DNA of 64,000 bases, taken from assembly GCA_043228905.1 (NCBI GenBank), contig JBHGNT010000009.1, positions 11,284,001 to 11,348,000 on the forward strand. Direction: 5' to 3'. A model generated the notes under the pieces. The model saw only the letters and a list, made by a program, of their open reading frames with translations. It was not told where the DNA came from and searched no databases. Positions 1 to 9,253 of this stretch are shown here, piece after piece. A program made the translations under genes and the position numbers. This DNA comes from Azolla caroliniana (lineage: Eukaryota > Polypodiophyta). How positions within the stretch are numbered: the first letter of the stretch is position 1; every line of letters starts with the position of its first letter.

Positions 1-720
1 GAAGACACAAACACATGCACAAATGCTCGTACGTCTTTATTAGGAGAGGTGCATGGGCACGCCCGAAACGCTCCCTCATCACAAGACGGCCGAACGTGCA
101 AGGAAGACACGAACAAAGAAAGAAGGAAAGAAAGAAACACGAATGATATCGGCCAAAGAAATAAATACATGTTCGATTCCAACCCAAGAGGACCCTTTAT
201 AAAATAGGGTTTGATTACAATGGCAACTTATAGTCAACCCCAAGCTCAATCAAAACATAAATACTAAATGCCCTTAGAGACAAGAGCAAATCCAAACACG
301 GCGAAGATGAACACATGAGCACCACCAAAACTCCAATCCCAATGAACCACGACCACCTGAACGGAGAGCAAACGGGCTCGCAACGATGAACGGGGCAGAG
401 CAATGTCGAACCAAAGAAGTTTGGGCTCACGAGCACTTCGAGTGTCGACGTGAAGAAGATGAGCATGTGGTGATGGGGGGATGAAGGGGTATGAGATGAA
501 GAGAAGTGGTGAATAAGAAGATGAAGAGCTCCGAAGGAAAAATGGCGATAGTCTCCTCCTCCCCAAAATGTCCTCCCGAATGAGCCCCCCTCGACCTCCT
601 TTTATAGGGAAAAAAGGAAGGGGGGTCGCCAATTTCGTCTTTAATGCAAAAAGGAATAAAATTCCTTAAATCACGCTGCACTGTAAGCCTAAATTTGAAC
701 CGTGCACCTTTAGCTAGAAG
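1..720 (-). other. Possible LTR relic, unclassified
   Basis: No domain is recognisable in any frame. The segment has the look of the GYP4/GYP5-type LTRs further right: a stretch resembling 'gattacaatgtcaac' near 210-230, then a C-rich run ending in 'ccttttataggg' near 600-610. On the minus strand that run is a TATA-like box. Boundaries, target duplication and partner LTR are not visible. It could equally be unrelated intergenic sequence; short minus-strand frames here have no family resemblance. Confidence 0.28.
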
Positions 721-941
721 TCAATGTGACTATCCACTAACCCATTAACTCTCTCGTATATAATATATGATTCTATCTCTATAAATTCTTAGCCTGTCTC
801 CCTTCTAGTTTTTATCTCTCCTCTCTCTTACTTTTTATATGAGCTTCTATGCATCCTTTCCACCCTTTCTTTTCCCTTTTCTTTTTCATGTGCGCAATTA
901 ATCGCCTTTGTCTGCACACACATTGCATATGCACATTTTGA
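721..941. other. AT/CT-rich stretch, nothing recognised
   Basis: Pyrimidine-rich, low-complexity sequence between the possible LTR relic and the broken 3' end of COP1. I see no gene, RNA or transposon terminus here. Confidence 0.5.
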
Positions 942-957
942 CCCCCCCCCCCCCCCC
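942..957. repeat. Homopolymer tract of 16 C
   Basis: Sixteen consecutive C on the plus strand, lying just beyond the point where the COP1 RT reading ends. It may mark the deletion or rearrangement junction that removed the 3' half of COP1. Confidence 0.9.
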
Positions 958-959
958 TT

Positions 960-1263
960 TCGCCGACTTTTTCCACTCTCGAGCATCCCACGTCACGACA
1001 CCGGCCTTGTATCGGTTGACCGAGCCATCAGTGTTGTACTTGACCTTGTACACCCACCTGAATCCAATCGGCTTTACAACCTTGGGGGCGTCAACTGGGT
1101 TCCAGGTTTCATTCTCTGCAAGTGCGTTCATCTCTTCCTCCATGACGGCACACCAATTTGCATCTGTTGCCGCTTCAGCGTAGCTCTCCGGCTCACGCAC
1201 TTCCGCTACACGTGTCATGTACGCATAGTGATGCGCCATGTACTTGTTGTATCCGAACCGCAC
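960..1263 (-). pseudogene. COP1 reverse transcriptase, N-terminal fragment
   Basis: This is the start of a copia-type RT (RVT_2). The translated minus strand shows the typical lead-in (MAHHYAYMTRVAEVREPESY), then MEEEMNALAENETW and FRWVYKVKYNTDGSVNRYKA. The reading then goes out of homology where copia RTs continue RLVAKG, as COP2 does at about 6206. The catalytic YVDD motif and all of RNase H are missing, so it cannot be active. Confidence 0.8.
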
Positions 1264-1865
1264 AACAGGGTCTTCTGGCGGGTAGATCGACGTAAATGCT
1301 CATTAGCCGATGTTGAGGTTATTCTGGCCGACGCGGGCTTCGCTCTTGAAGGCTCGTCATCTCTCTTCTTCGAGTCGGATTTGCGTCGATTCGACTCGTC
1401 CTTATCTGTGCCGTACTCCGGCATCTTCTTTTTTCCTTTTTCTTTACGCGTAAGCCGTCTCTTCGGCTTCCTGTGTGGGGAATGCACGGCCACGACTGAG
1501 TCTCCACTTCTCACCGGATCTTCATCTGACAGGTCAAACCGACTCAGTCGCTCATTCGGTCCATTTAGCCGAAATGAGATCGGACTCTCTTCAAGAGTTC
1601 TGACTTCGCGTTCATCAAGAGGCATCTCAGCTTAGCTGACCTCATCTTCAGAACTCATATTGGAGTTGAGGTCCAGAGTCGGAGGCAAATACCAAGACGC
1701 GGACTCATCGAACACAACATCACGACTTACGCGAGCTTGTTTGGTCTAGGGGTTATAACACTTGTAACCCTTTTGTTCGTCTGAATATCCGGCTTTCGCG
1801 TCCAGCTTGCTCCGCTTCTCCTTCGGCACATGCACATACGCGATGCTACCGAAAACCCTCAAGTG
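1264..1865 (-). pseudogene. COP1 integrase-RT linker region
   Basis: This is the poorly conserved stretch between integrase and RT. It includes RLNGPNERLSRFD, an acid/serine-rich part and a basic part (RRLTRKEKGKKKMPEYGTD). The same linker occurs in COP2 (5640-5900) and in COP3, where GYP2 splits it (16485-16746 and 42004-42270). A frameshift near 1290 separates it from the RT start. Upstream, near 1740-1860, the integrase C-terminal tail reads through (VFGSIAYVHVPKEK-like, CYNP) with stops. Confidence 0.65.
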
Positions 1866-2480
1866 TCATAGATTCGGCTTCCTTCCGAAATACAACTCAT
1901 ATGTTGACACTTTTTCTCTGATCCGATTTTGGATGTAAACCGCGGTTCGGACCGCTTCGGCCCAATGGAACTTGGGCATGCTCTTTTCTTCCAAAATTGC
2001 CTGCACTGCTTCCACAACCGACCGATTCTTCCTTTCGGCTATGCCGTTTTGCTCCAGTGTATACCTGCAACTGAATTTGCGCCAAATTCCCATTTGGCGT
2101 AGATAACTGTTGACTTCGCTGGAAAAGTACTCCTTTCCGCCATCTGACCGTAGGCACTTGATCTTCCTCCCTGTTTCCCTTTCGACAAGAATTTTGAGGT
2201 TCCGGAAATAGTCGAAAACTTCACTCTTCTTTTCGATGAGGTAGATCCATGTGTGCCGGGTGTAGTTGTCGATGAAGGAGACAAAATATCGACTCCCGCC
2301 AAGACTCACGTTTTGTGCCGATCCCCATACATCTAAATGTATCAAGTCGAGCTTATTTCGGCTCTGATTATGCTCGTTGGGGAAAGGCAGTCGGTGTTGC
2401 TTCCCTAACTGGCAGGCTTCACAAATTTGGGCCTTTCAACCATTGAATTTCGGCAATCCGAACACAACTTGTTTCGATTC
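1866..2480 (-). pseudogene. COP1 integrase core
   Basis: This is a retroviral-type integrase (rve) that would insert element cDNA into the genome. The minus-strand frame 1866-2345 contains the first catalytic Asp in a degraded motif (MIHLDVWGSAQN instead of HSDVWGP), the second Asp in CLRSDGGKEYF and the catalytic Glu in EQNGIAERKNRSVVE. The core is therefore almost complete, with a decayed first motif. Bases 2346-2480 carry its N-terminal HHCC remnant (CQLGKQ-like) with stops. The best integrase of the COP1-4 family in this window is here. Confidence 0.85.
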
Positions 2481-2495
2481 CAGGTCCTAAAACCT

Positions 2496-2940
2496 TTAGT
2501 AGTTGATGTGGCCTATCCGATTATGCCACAAGTCAATATCTGACTCGACTCTTTGCCCTTTCGGGAACATGGCGGTGCCTATGTCATTGGTGTCGAGGAT
2601 GAACATCCTCCCATCTTTGTGCCCTTGCGCAATAACTTGGCCTTCTTCCTTGATGAAGCACCTGAGATGTGTGAACTGGACTTGCATCCCCTGGTTAGCG
2701 ATCTGTCCGACCGACACTAGATTCTTCATAATTGTCGGGATGTGTAACACGTTCATTAGCTTTCCTTTTTTCCCGACAGGGCTGAGGGGAACTTCATCGA
2801 CATGTACAATCGGATGTGGAATGTCGTGTCTTGTTGCGACTACTCCCGGTTGTTCCGGTTTTTCTAGATATGAGAACCACTATTTATGGCTTTGTCATAT
2901 GGTTCGATGCTCCGGAGTCAATGTACCACACTTCGTCCAA
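2496..2940 (-). pseudogene. COP1 protease and GAG-pre-integrase region
   Basis: The minus strand shows the aspartic protease active site as IDSGASNHM at 2895-2937, followed by a stop. It then shows the GAG-pre-integrase segment (NLVSVGQIANQGMQVQF, FIKEEGQVIAQGHKDGRMF, LWHNRIGHINY). The catalytic D-S-G is intact, unlike in COP2, COP3 and COP4. Frame changes break the chain between gag and this region. Confidence 0.8.
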
Positions 2941-2959
2941 TTTTGGGATGGACTTCTTC

Positions 2960-3856
2960 ATCAAGTTCGCTTCGTGTCTTGTCACGAAGGCTGCCCCTTT
3001 CCAACTTTTTCAGATCCTTCAGTGTAGTGCGTCCACTGCCAATTTCCTTATTCTGTTGGTCCGGATCCGGATCCAGTTTTCTTTGAATCGGTGTGCTTCT
3101 TCCCGCACTCGCTCTCCTCCTGGCCTTTCTTGCCACAATACTAGCATTCCAAGGTGTGTTTCTCTTGCCGGTTCTTGTCGCCTCCTCGACTCCCTCTACT
3201 TTCGGAGGGTCTGGAATTGCTGTCGGCATCACCACGATGTCTTCTTCCTTGCTCCCATCAGCCGCCTCCATTGCTCCCGTTGGCCGCCTATCTCCCTCTG
3301 TGTATAAGCATCTTGCTGTCGGCGTGCATACTCGTCGACACACCCGCGTGATTCTCCTCTACAAGGAGCATCGACTGCAAGTCGAAAAACGACGACGTAT
3401 TCTCCCTTGTACAAATAATAGTTTGGAATGCTCCGAACTTCGACGCCAATCCTCTGAGGCAGATCTGCACCATTTCGTCCTCCTCAACGTTCACATCGAT
3501 GGAGGCGAGGGAGTCGCAGATATCCTTTATCATGGATGTGTGGTCAGCCACCGTCATGTCATGTTGACACACATTGTTCAACTCCTGTCGGAGTTGGAGC
3601 TTCCTGGCTATGGTGCTTGCGGCGAAAATATTTTTCAAATTTCCCCAAGCATCCTTCGGCGTTCTTGCATTCCAAATGAAGCTCAAGAGCTGTTTGCTCA
3701 CACAAAACGCGAAGCAATAGAAAACTCATTCGTTCCATCGGCATAGTTCCAGGATCCTTGTCCGAGCAGGTATTGGTGCATCTTGTACGACCAAGATACA
3801 TAGTTACTTCTGTCAAGCTTCTCAGTTGAAAGCGAGCTAGCCACACCTCTATCTAT
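2960..3856 (-). pseudogene. COP1 gag with UBN2 domain and degraded zinc knuckle
   Basis: This is the capsid/nucleocapsid gene of the element. The start matches the family start MDRGxASSL, but its ATG reads ATA at 3854-3856, so initiation is lost. The core follows (YVSWSYKMHQYLLGQG, AWGNLKNIFAAST, KLQLRQELNN, VQICLRGLASKFGAF, FFDLQSML), as in the UBN2 gag-polypeptide family. A frameshift lies near 3700. The zinc knuckle near 3110-3145 has lost its Trp (a stop) and its His (Gln), leaving YCGKKGQEESEC. Confidence 0.8.
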
Positions 3857-3918
3857 TTTTTCCTTTTCGTTCTTCACCGAGATTAGATTTTTTTGTTGTT
3901 GTTTCGAGCTGAAGTCGC

Positions 3919-3930
3919 GCTCTGATACCA
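3919..3930 (-). promoter_or_regulatory. COP1 primer-binding site (initiator-Met tRNA)
   Basis: The plus strand reads gctctgatacca, the complement of TGGTATCAGAGC, the PBS that pairs with the 3' end of plant initiator-Met tRNA. It sits two bases inside the LTR, as expected for a minus-strand copia element. Confidence 0.9.
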
Positions 3931-4369
3931 TGTGAAATGTTACGTGCGGAAGTAATACGAAACACAGAATACTGGCAGAGAAAAACAAGTTTAATGGAGA
4001 GCTTAAGACACAATGTACGTGGGAGAGAAGAGAGGGAAAAACACATAGAAAACTACATTCGAATAATGTGTAAAACTCTGTATATCAGATATGCTCAAAG
4101 AGAACTTTTATACAAGTCCATACGGAATGACAGAAGTATTGACACATACTTCAATGCTCATAACCGAGCTCCTACACTAACTCCCAAATATATTCCCTCG
4201 CGGAATATCTGTTCAATGGCATCCCGGTTTCTGCATCGATCTGGCCTCTTGTTGTGCACCGGTTTATGCACTAGTTTACGCACCGATCAGGCCTAACCGA
4301 TTGGTCCAAACCGATCCGGTTCTCGGCTTGCACAACTGATCCGGCCAATGTTGAGCTTGTATCTCAACA
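3931..4369 (-). repeat. COP1 5' LTR
   Basis: On the minus strand the LTR begins TGTTGAGATACAAGCTCAAC and ends ...ACGTAACATTTCA just before the PBS. The start resembles the LTRs of COP3 and COP4, where a short TTGAG...CTCAA hairpin is also present. No second copy of this LTR occurs in the window. The exact inner end (3931 or 3933) is uncertain by two bases. Confidence 0.75.
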
Positions 4370-4370
4370 G

Positions 4371-4929
4371 GTCGACAGTCCTTGTGAGGGAGAATCCTCC
4401 CTCCTTCGATCTCTAGTCGATGCTGCTAGTCGAGGAGAATCATGTTAGAACAAGAAGCAATGCGCAAGAAGGACAAATGCTCTATTTCGAACTTCGATTG
4501 AGGAAGAGGAGGCCAATTCGGCCAAGGCTGACACAACCTAGAGCAACCCTGAGAACATAACTTCTACTATCGACAAGACGTTTCGAACGCGCGAGGCGGA
4601 GGGTCCGGAAGAAGGGGGAGCAATCATGTCGGACCCAGCCGACAAAACAATCCTGCCTAGTGCGGATACCGTGGTAAATTCGGCCACTATGAGGCAGAGT
4701 GTCGGAAAAAGAAGAGTGCCCGTCGACCTCCACAAACCGACAACTCACAAACGACGCCTCCAACTCCAACTATGACAATCATGGCGAAATGTTTGTGATG
4801 AGGCACAGAGCGAACTTGATGATAGCCTCCAACCCGACCAACACCTTCAAACTAGAAGATGTATGGTTTGTTGAATCGGGTGCATCCAATCACATGACAT
4901 CCCACAAGGATTGGTTCAAAAAGCTATGA
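4371..4929 (+). pseudogene. COP2 gag C-terminus and protease
   Basis: The start matches the end of the family gag (SFDL then a stop, SMLLVEENHVRTRSN, QEGQMLYFE). A zinc-knuckle remnant follows near 4665-4715 (GKFGHYEAEC-like). From 4699 a frame shows the protease site as VESGASNHM, where the catalytic Asp of DSG is Glu. It ends in a stop at 4927-4929. The protease would be inactive. Confidence 0.72.
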
Positions 4930-4950
4930 AAGACCGAACGACCCGACTAT

Positions 4951-5605
4951 GTGGAAACTGGGAATGACACAGTTCACCCCATTCAGCATGTCAACAATGT
5001 CCCATTTAGGGAAGAAGGCAACCAAACCTACATCAAGAACGTTTTGCATGTTCCCACAATAACAGAGAAATTGGTCTCAGTTGACCAGATAGTCAAGCAA
5101 GGGATACAAGTCTGCTTCAATGATGGAGGATGCTTTATTGAAAAGGAAGGCCGACTTATCGCCCGCAGACGAAGAGAAGACCGAATGTTCATCCTCAATT
5201 CTCACGAGATGAAATCGGCAATGTATGCCAAGGGCTGAAAGGCCGACACCGACATAGAGCTGTGGTACAAGAGGATAGGCCAAATCAACCTCTAAAAGCC
5301 CAAAGGAATGCAGTTGAAAGGAGTCGTCATTAGACTCTCGACTCTTACCGAAAAGGAAAGTGCAGGCATGTGCAAAGCTTGCCAATTCGGCAAACAACAC
5401 TGACAATTGTTCTTAAAGGAGAGGAACTTAAGAAAAGGGATCCTAGATGTAATACATTCAGATGTATGGGGACCAGCCCTGACGGCAACATTTGGTGGTT
5501 TCTGGTACTATGTAACGTTCATCGATGACTTCTCCAGACATACCTAGATTTATCCCATGCGCCAAAAGAGTGAAGTGTTGTCGCACTTCTAGAAATTGAA
5601 GAACG
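4951..5605 (+). pseudogene. COP2 GAG-pre-integrase and truncated integrase
   Basis: The frame from 4951 gives HVPTITEKLVSVDQIVKQG and FIEKEGRLIARRRREDRMF, the region before integrase. After stops, 5445-5590 encodes the first integrase strand (VIHSDVWGPALTATFGG, YVTFIDDFSRHT) up to SEVLSHF. The sequence then jumps directly to the linker before RT (TPSNTVETEFDTDAEED). The part with the second Asp and the catalytic Glu is deleted, with the junction near 5605. Confidence 0.75.
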
Positions 5606-7087
5606 AGTCGACATCCTGGTATATAGTGAAGTCAACCCCATCCAACACAGTTGAAACCGAGTTCGACACAGATGCGGAGGAGGATGATCGAACGAGGCTC
5701 ACATTAGAGGAAAGTCCAGTCTTAACCAGGTTGAGTGGACCAAAAGAACCCCCAACCGACCAAAGCACATCACGGTCAAGTTCGAAGACGGATCCCAAAG
5801 GTAAGGCCAAAATGCTTGAGTACGAAGACTCAGATGGAAATGAATCGACTCACTCTCACGACAGTGAGTATGGTGAACTAGATGTTTCCATCATGAGGAC
5901 ATCAGGAGCACCACGTTGCTCCACACGAGAAAAGAACATAGTCAGTCGATTTGGCTACACTGACTACATGGCATATCATTATGCATTCATGATGAAGGTG
6001 GCTACAATCCGAGAACCGGAGACCTTTTCTGAAGCTGCAAAGGACCGTCGATGGGTCAAAGCGATGAATGAGGAGATGCAAGCACTCTCCAAGAACGAGA
6101 CATGGGATCTCGTCCCTTCTTCACACCACCAAAAGGAATTTGGATGCCGGTGGATCTTCAAAGTGAAGCACAACGCCAACGACACTGTCAATCGGTACAA
6201 GGCCCGACTTGTGGCGAAGGGCTACGCAAAGGCACACTATGTTGATTACGAAGAAACCTTCGCCTCGGTGGCAAAGATGACTACAATTCGAACATTGATC
6301 GTGCTTGCAGCAACAACAGGGTAGCACCTCCACCAAATGGACGTGAAGAAAGGCAAGTTAGAAGAGGAGGTGTACATGATACAACCACCCAGATTCGGGT
6401 CAACTATGCATCCAATTGTTGTCTGTCGATTGAAAAAGCCTCTCTATAGTCTCAAGCAGGCATCGAGAGCATAACATTCGAAGATAACACAATATCTTTC
6501 ACCGAATCGGTTTTGGAATGTCCAAGTTCGACAATTCTCTATTCATCCGGAATGACTCCAGAGGACATATATTGATCATAATTTATGTGGAAGACTTGCT
6601 CATTGGAGGAGAGCACCTCGGGGACATCGAACATACCAACAGGCTACTCTCCAACCGATTCGAAATGAAAGACATGGAGGAGCTTCATTACTTTTTAGGA
6701 ATAGAAGTAATTCGAACTCCTGACGGCATCACACATTCTCAAAGGGACTATATCTTCTATCTTCTTTACAATTTTGGGATGACACAGTGTAAGCTTGTCA
6801 CTACCCCTCTCGATTGCAACCTAAAGCTAGATGCCGACTCCGGCACAAGAGAGTGCGAGCTTATGCTCTACCATCAGCTAGTCGGAAGCCTCATCTGCCT
6901 CACAATTACCCAACCCGGCCTGAGTTACCCGGTCGGCCTCCTTAGCCAGTTCATGCAAACTCCACGAGACATCCATCTCAACTGTGCTAAGCGAGTGCTA
7001 AGGTATGAGAGTGGAACCATGGATTTCGGCATCCTCTACAAATCGGCCACACCGATACGACTTAAAGGGTACATAGATGTCTTCTAG
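5606..7087 (+). pseudogene. COP2 reverse transcriptase
   Basis: This is a copia RVT_2 reverse transcriptase. The frame to 6324 holds the linker and the start (CSTREKNIVSRFGYTDYMAY, MNEEMQALSKNETWDLV, CRWIFKVKH, RYKARLVAKGYA), then a stop. The motif-A region reads HQMDVKKGKLEEEVYM, which is shortened against the usual DVKTAFLNGELEEEVYM. After a frameshift near 6480 the frame 6518-7087 carries YVEDLLIGG in place of YVDD, then RFEMKDMEELHYFLGIEV and the thumb. The Asp-to-Glu change should kill polymerase activity. Confidence 0.85.
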
Positions 7088-7510
7088 GCCGGCTACAAAG
7101 CCGACAAACGATCAACCTCAAGGTTTGTCTTCTCCCTCGACAGTGGAGCCATCTCCTGGACCAGCAAAAAGCACCTGACAATCGCACTGTCGAGCATCGA
7201 AGTAGAATACAGGGGTGTGTCCGTTACTGCATGTGAAGCCGTTTGGTTGAAGAGAATCTTGAAGGATCTGGGCGTTCCCATCAAAGATCTGATTCTCGAG
7301 CAACCCAGTCTTCCACGCTCGGACTAAGCACATTGAGGTGCACTACCATTTCATCTGAGAACGTGTCTTGGCCGGAGATATCGACCTGCAACACATGAGT
7401 ATGACCCTGCAAACGGACGACATCTTCACGAAGGCACTCCCAGTCGACAAGGTGTGGTAGTTCGCGACAAACCTCAATCTCTCAATCACCAACAAACCGT
7501 CATTGAGGGG
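7088..7510 (+). pseudogene. COP2 RNase H
   Basis: After a stop at 7087 the plus strand continues AGYKADKRSTSRFVFSLDSG, ISWTSKKHLTIALSSIEVEY and CEAVWLKRIL, the copia RNase H signature (SSTEAEY-type motif). Stops then accumulate up to a polypurine run at 7503-7513. The domain would have removed RNA from the RNA-DNA hybrid. Confidence 0.78.
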
Positions 7511-7513
7511 GAG
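7503..7513 (+). promoter_or_regulatory. COP2 polypurine tract-like run
   Basis: TTGAGGGGGAG follows the RNase H remnant. The same run occurs twice in COP4, after RNase H (25843-25853) and right before the 3' LTR (26394-26404). In COP2 a second purine run (AAAGGGGCG, 7593-7601) directly precedes the LTR. Confidence 0.55.
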
Positions 7514-7601
7514 TAGAACGATCAACTGAAACTGATCTAGCCGAATCAAAGACCAAACCGAACCAACCCTTCAGAGTCCGGAAGTTGCGTTCAAAGGGGC
7601 G

Positions 7602-7968
7602 TGTTGAGAATCAAATTCAACTTATCGTGTGAGGGAACACACTCTAGGATACTGAAGTGTGTGAACACCCCACCTCCTTGTATAGTAACTAGTGTGTCAT
7701 AGAAGTTAATGTTCTATGACACATATTCTTTAAGTAGTTAAGATACGACCTCTTTCCCAAGAGGCGGTTCTAGTGAGAGAACATAGAGAGAAGGTGACTA
7801 CATAAGCACCTTCTCCTTCTCTTTGTAACTGTTGGTCATTCTTGTTTCCTTGTAATACAGTTTTCTATTTTTTCTATAATCTTGAGTTCTCTCTCTGTCT
7901 CTCTCTCTCTACACACACACACACACACATAGTTCTTCTGTTGCACAGAATCCATCCGGTTCTTAACA
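7602..7968 (+). repeat. COP2 3' LTR
   Basis: The LTR begins TGTTGAGAATCAAATTC and ends GGTTCTTAACA, with imperfect inverted ends (TGTTGAGAA/TTCTTAACA). It holds a (CT)n/(AC)n microsatellite at about 7887-7930. Its left edge directly follows a purine run, as expected for a plus-strand element. Confidence 0.75.
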
Positions 7969-7971
7969 AAA

Positions 7972-8475
7972 GCCATACATCAACATAAAATAACTATATC
8001 CAATTGAAGTATGTTTAGAGGTATTATAACCAAACTCTAAGAAGGGGTGATATTATTCTCATTTTATAGGCTCCTTCACCACATAGGCTTAAAGATTATA
8101 CTCTATAATTGGATTGACTTGTTTAGTTTGACTATTAGATTGTGATGATATGAGGAACTTAGGTTCAAAGTAGTTTCCAACATTTCAAAGATGTTAGTCC
8201 AAAAATCATTTGTAAACTTAGCATTGTTATATGAACTACATCCATCAGTGACATGTAAAATAATTAGAATACAAGTTATACCATGATTTTAGTTGGTATA
8301 AATCTAGCGAATTTTGTTAATTGACCATCAACCATCCTTATAGATTCATGAACACACCTTTTTCAAGGTTAGCCAACAATAAAATATTTTCTATTTGTTA
8401 TTAGGAATATTGGTGGATGTAATAGACCATCTTTAAAGTAGTTTGCCATATTTACTTGTCATTGCAAGGATTTGT
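7972..8475 (-). pseudogene. Ancient gypsy integrase relic (GYP3-like)
   Basis: This is an old copy of the chromovirus integrase region. The plus strand aligns by eye, base for base, with 32097-32660 of GYP3. Shared runs include 'catacatcaacataaaa', 'gtatgtttagag', 'gagtccaaaa-tca' and 'taacaataaaat'. Stops and small gaps occur throughout, so no frame is open. Its wear compared with GYP3 shows that this lineage has been present for a long time. The catalytic residues cannot be read. Confidence 0.7.
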
Positions 8476-8479
8476 TTTT

Positions 8480-8708
8480 CTTAATATCCTGCATTGGTAT
8501 TAAAGTAGTCCACTATTATAATGAATATTGCATATCTTGTTACCTTTTTCTATATCTCTTGAGCTACCACAAGCCTTCAAGATGCATTTGAAGGTGATAA
8601 TGTCTATGGAAAGGCCGTCATTTTGAATCTGCTTGATGGAACTAAAGCTTCATGAGCTTGGTTATGCTTAGTATACCCATCAATGAGCACATTCCAAGAG
8701 ACAATATT
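8480..8708 (-). pseudogene. PPR gene fragment (PLS-type pentatricopeptide repeats)
   Basis: The minus strand encodes one PPR and most of the next in two frames joined by a 1-base shift: NIVSWNVLIDGYTKHNQAHEA, then IKQIQNDGLSIDIITFKCIL and KACGSSRDIEKGNKICNIH. These match the S and L motifs of plant organelle RNA-editing PPR proteins (VSWNxxIxGY, TFxxxLKACG, GxxIHxxI). PPR proteins bind organellar RNA, but this piece of roughly 70 codons is non-functional. It is cut on the left by gypsy sequence and on the right by the COP3 5' LTR at 8708. It is the only host-gene sequence I recognise in the window. Confidence 0.75.
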
Positions 8709-9156
8709 GTCAAGCGGACAAGCTCAACCGGATCCAGATTGGCTGAGTAAGGCAGAGTAGGATCGGTATCCAGAACAGAGAACCGGATAGGTATCCGGAT
8801 CGGTTTTTGGAACTAGGAGCCGGATCGGATTTGAACCAGTAGGCCGTTAGAGGCCTACGAATCTAGCCTAGTACGTAGGCATATTTTTGGGTGTCAATGT
8901 TAGTCGCTCGTCTGAGCATTGGAGTACTTGTTAGTACTTTTGTTAGTCATTTTAAAGATTTGTATAAAAGTGCTCACTGAGCACCTTGTATGTATAGAGT
9001 GTTATTATTTTGAATTGAGTTTATGATTTATGCTCTCTCTGTCTCTCCTGTGTGTTCATTGTTCTTAAGCTTCCATTAAACCTTCATTCTCTGTTTTTAT
9101 TGTTGTAATCTGGTTGAGCCGGTTTGTCTACAAGCTTCCGCACACTATTCTTTACA
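8708..9156 (+). repeat. COP3 5' LTR
   Basis: It begins TGTCAAGCGGACAAGCTCAAC and ends ...CTATTCTTTACA, directly followed by the PBS. It is clearly related to the COP4 LTRs (shared GGACAAGCTCAACCGGATCC-like start, GCTTCCGCAC end). A TATA box (TATAAAAG) lies at 8963-8970 and the putative R region ends before the CT-rich stretch near 9035-9050. The left flank is the PPR fragment. Confidence 0.85.
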
Positions 9157-9169
9157 TGGTATCAGAGTG
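9157..9169 (+). promoter_or_regulatory. COP3 primer-binding site
   Basis: TGGTATCAGAGTG follows the LTR without spacer and matches the initiator-Met tRNA PBS except near its 3' end. Confidence 0.9.
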
Positions 9170-9253
9170 TGAGGGTCGAGAACCTCTATAGCCGAAGAGA
9201 GATTCCCGAAAACAAACCCTGACACCCGGTAGAGAACAAAAAACAAGGTTAGA

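Larger units (their letters stand above)
941..4369 (-). mobile_element. COP1: Ty1/copia LTR retrotransposon, 3' truncated
   Basis: Read on the minus strand, the order is 5' LTR (3931-4369), PBS, gag, protease, GAG-pre-integrase, integrase and the first part of RT, which is the copia order. The element stops abruptly inside RT at about 1005, next to a 16-C tract, so most of RT, RNase H and the 3' LTR are gone. It belongs to the same family as COP2, COP3 and COP4, with the same gag start (DRGxASSL), the integrase phrase GGSRYFVSF and related LTR starts. Its 5' LTR abuts the gag interior of COP2 at 4370, so COP1 probably inserted into COP2; the other flank is lost, so no target duplication can be checked. 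Confidence 0.88.
4370..7968 (+). mobile_element. COP2: Ty1/copia LTR retrotransposon, 5' truncated
   Basis: On the plus strand this element runs from the C-terminal part of gag through protease, pre-integrase, half an integrase, RT and RNase H to a 3' LTR (7602-7968). The 5' LTR and most of gag are absent because COP1 sits immediately to the left. It is of the same family as COP1, COP3 and COP4 but strongly decayed: most domains hold stops, an internal deletion removes the second half of integrase, and the RT active site is changed. Confidence 0.85.

Noticed and set aside
1-720. Host gene in the minus-strand frames of 83-122 codons
   Set aside because: The frames overlap one another, are Ser/Phe/Pro-rich and show no domain; the segment looks more like LTR DNA.
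2503-3027. Plus-strand frame of 174 codons across COP1
   Set aside because: It is antisense to clear gag, protease and pre-integrase coding and shows no domain. Similar antisense frames across COP5, GYP4 and GYP3 were left out for the same reason.
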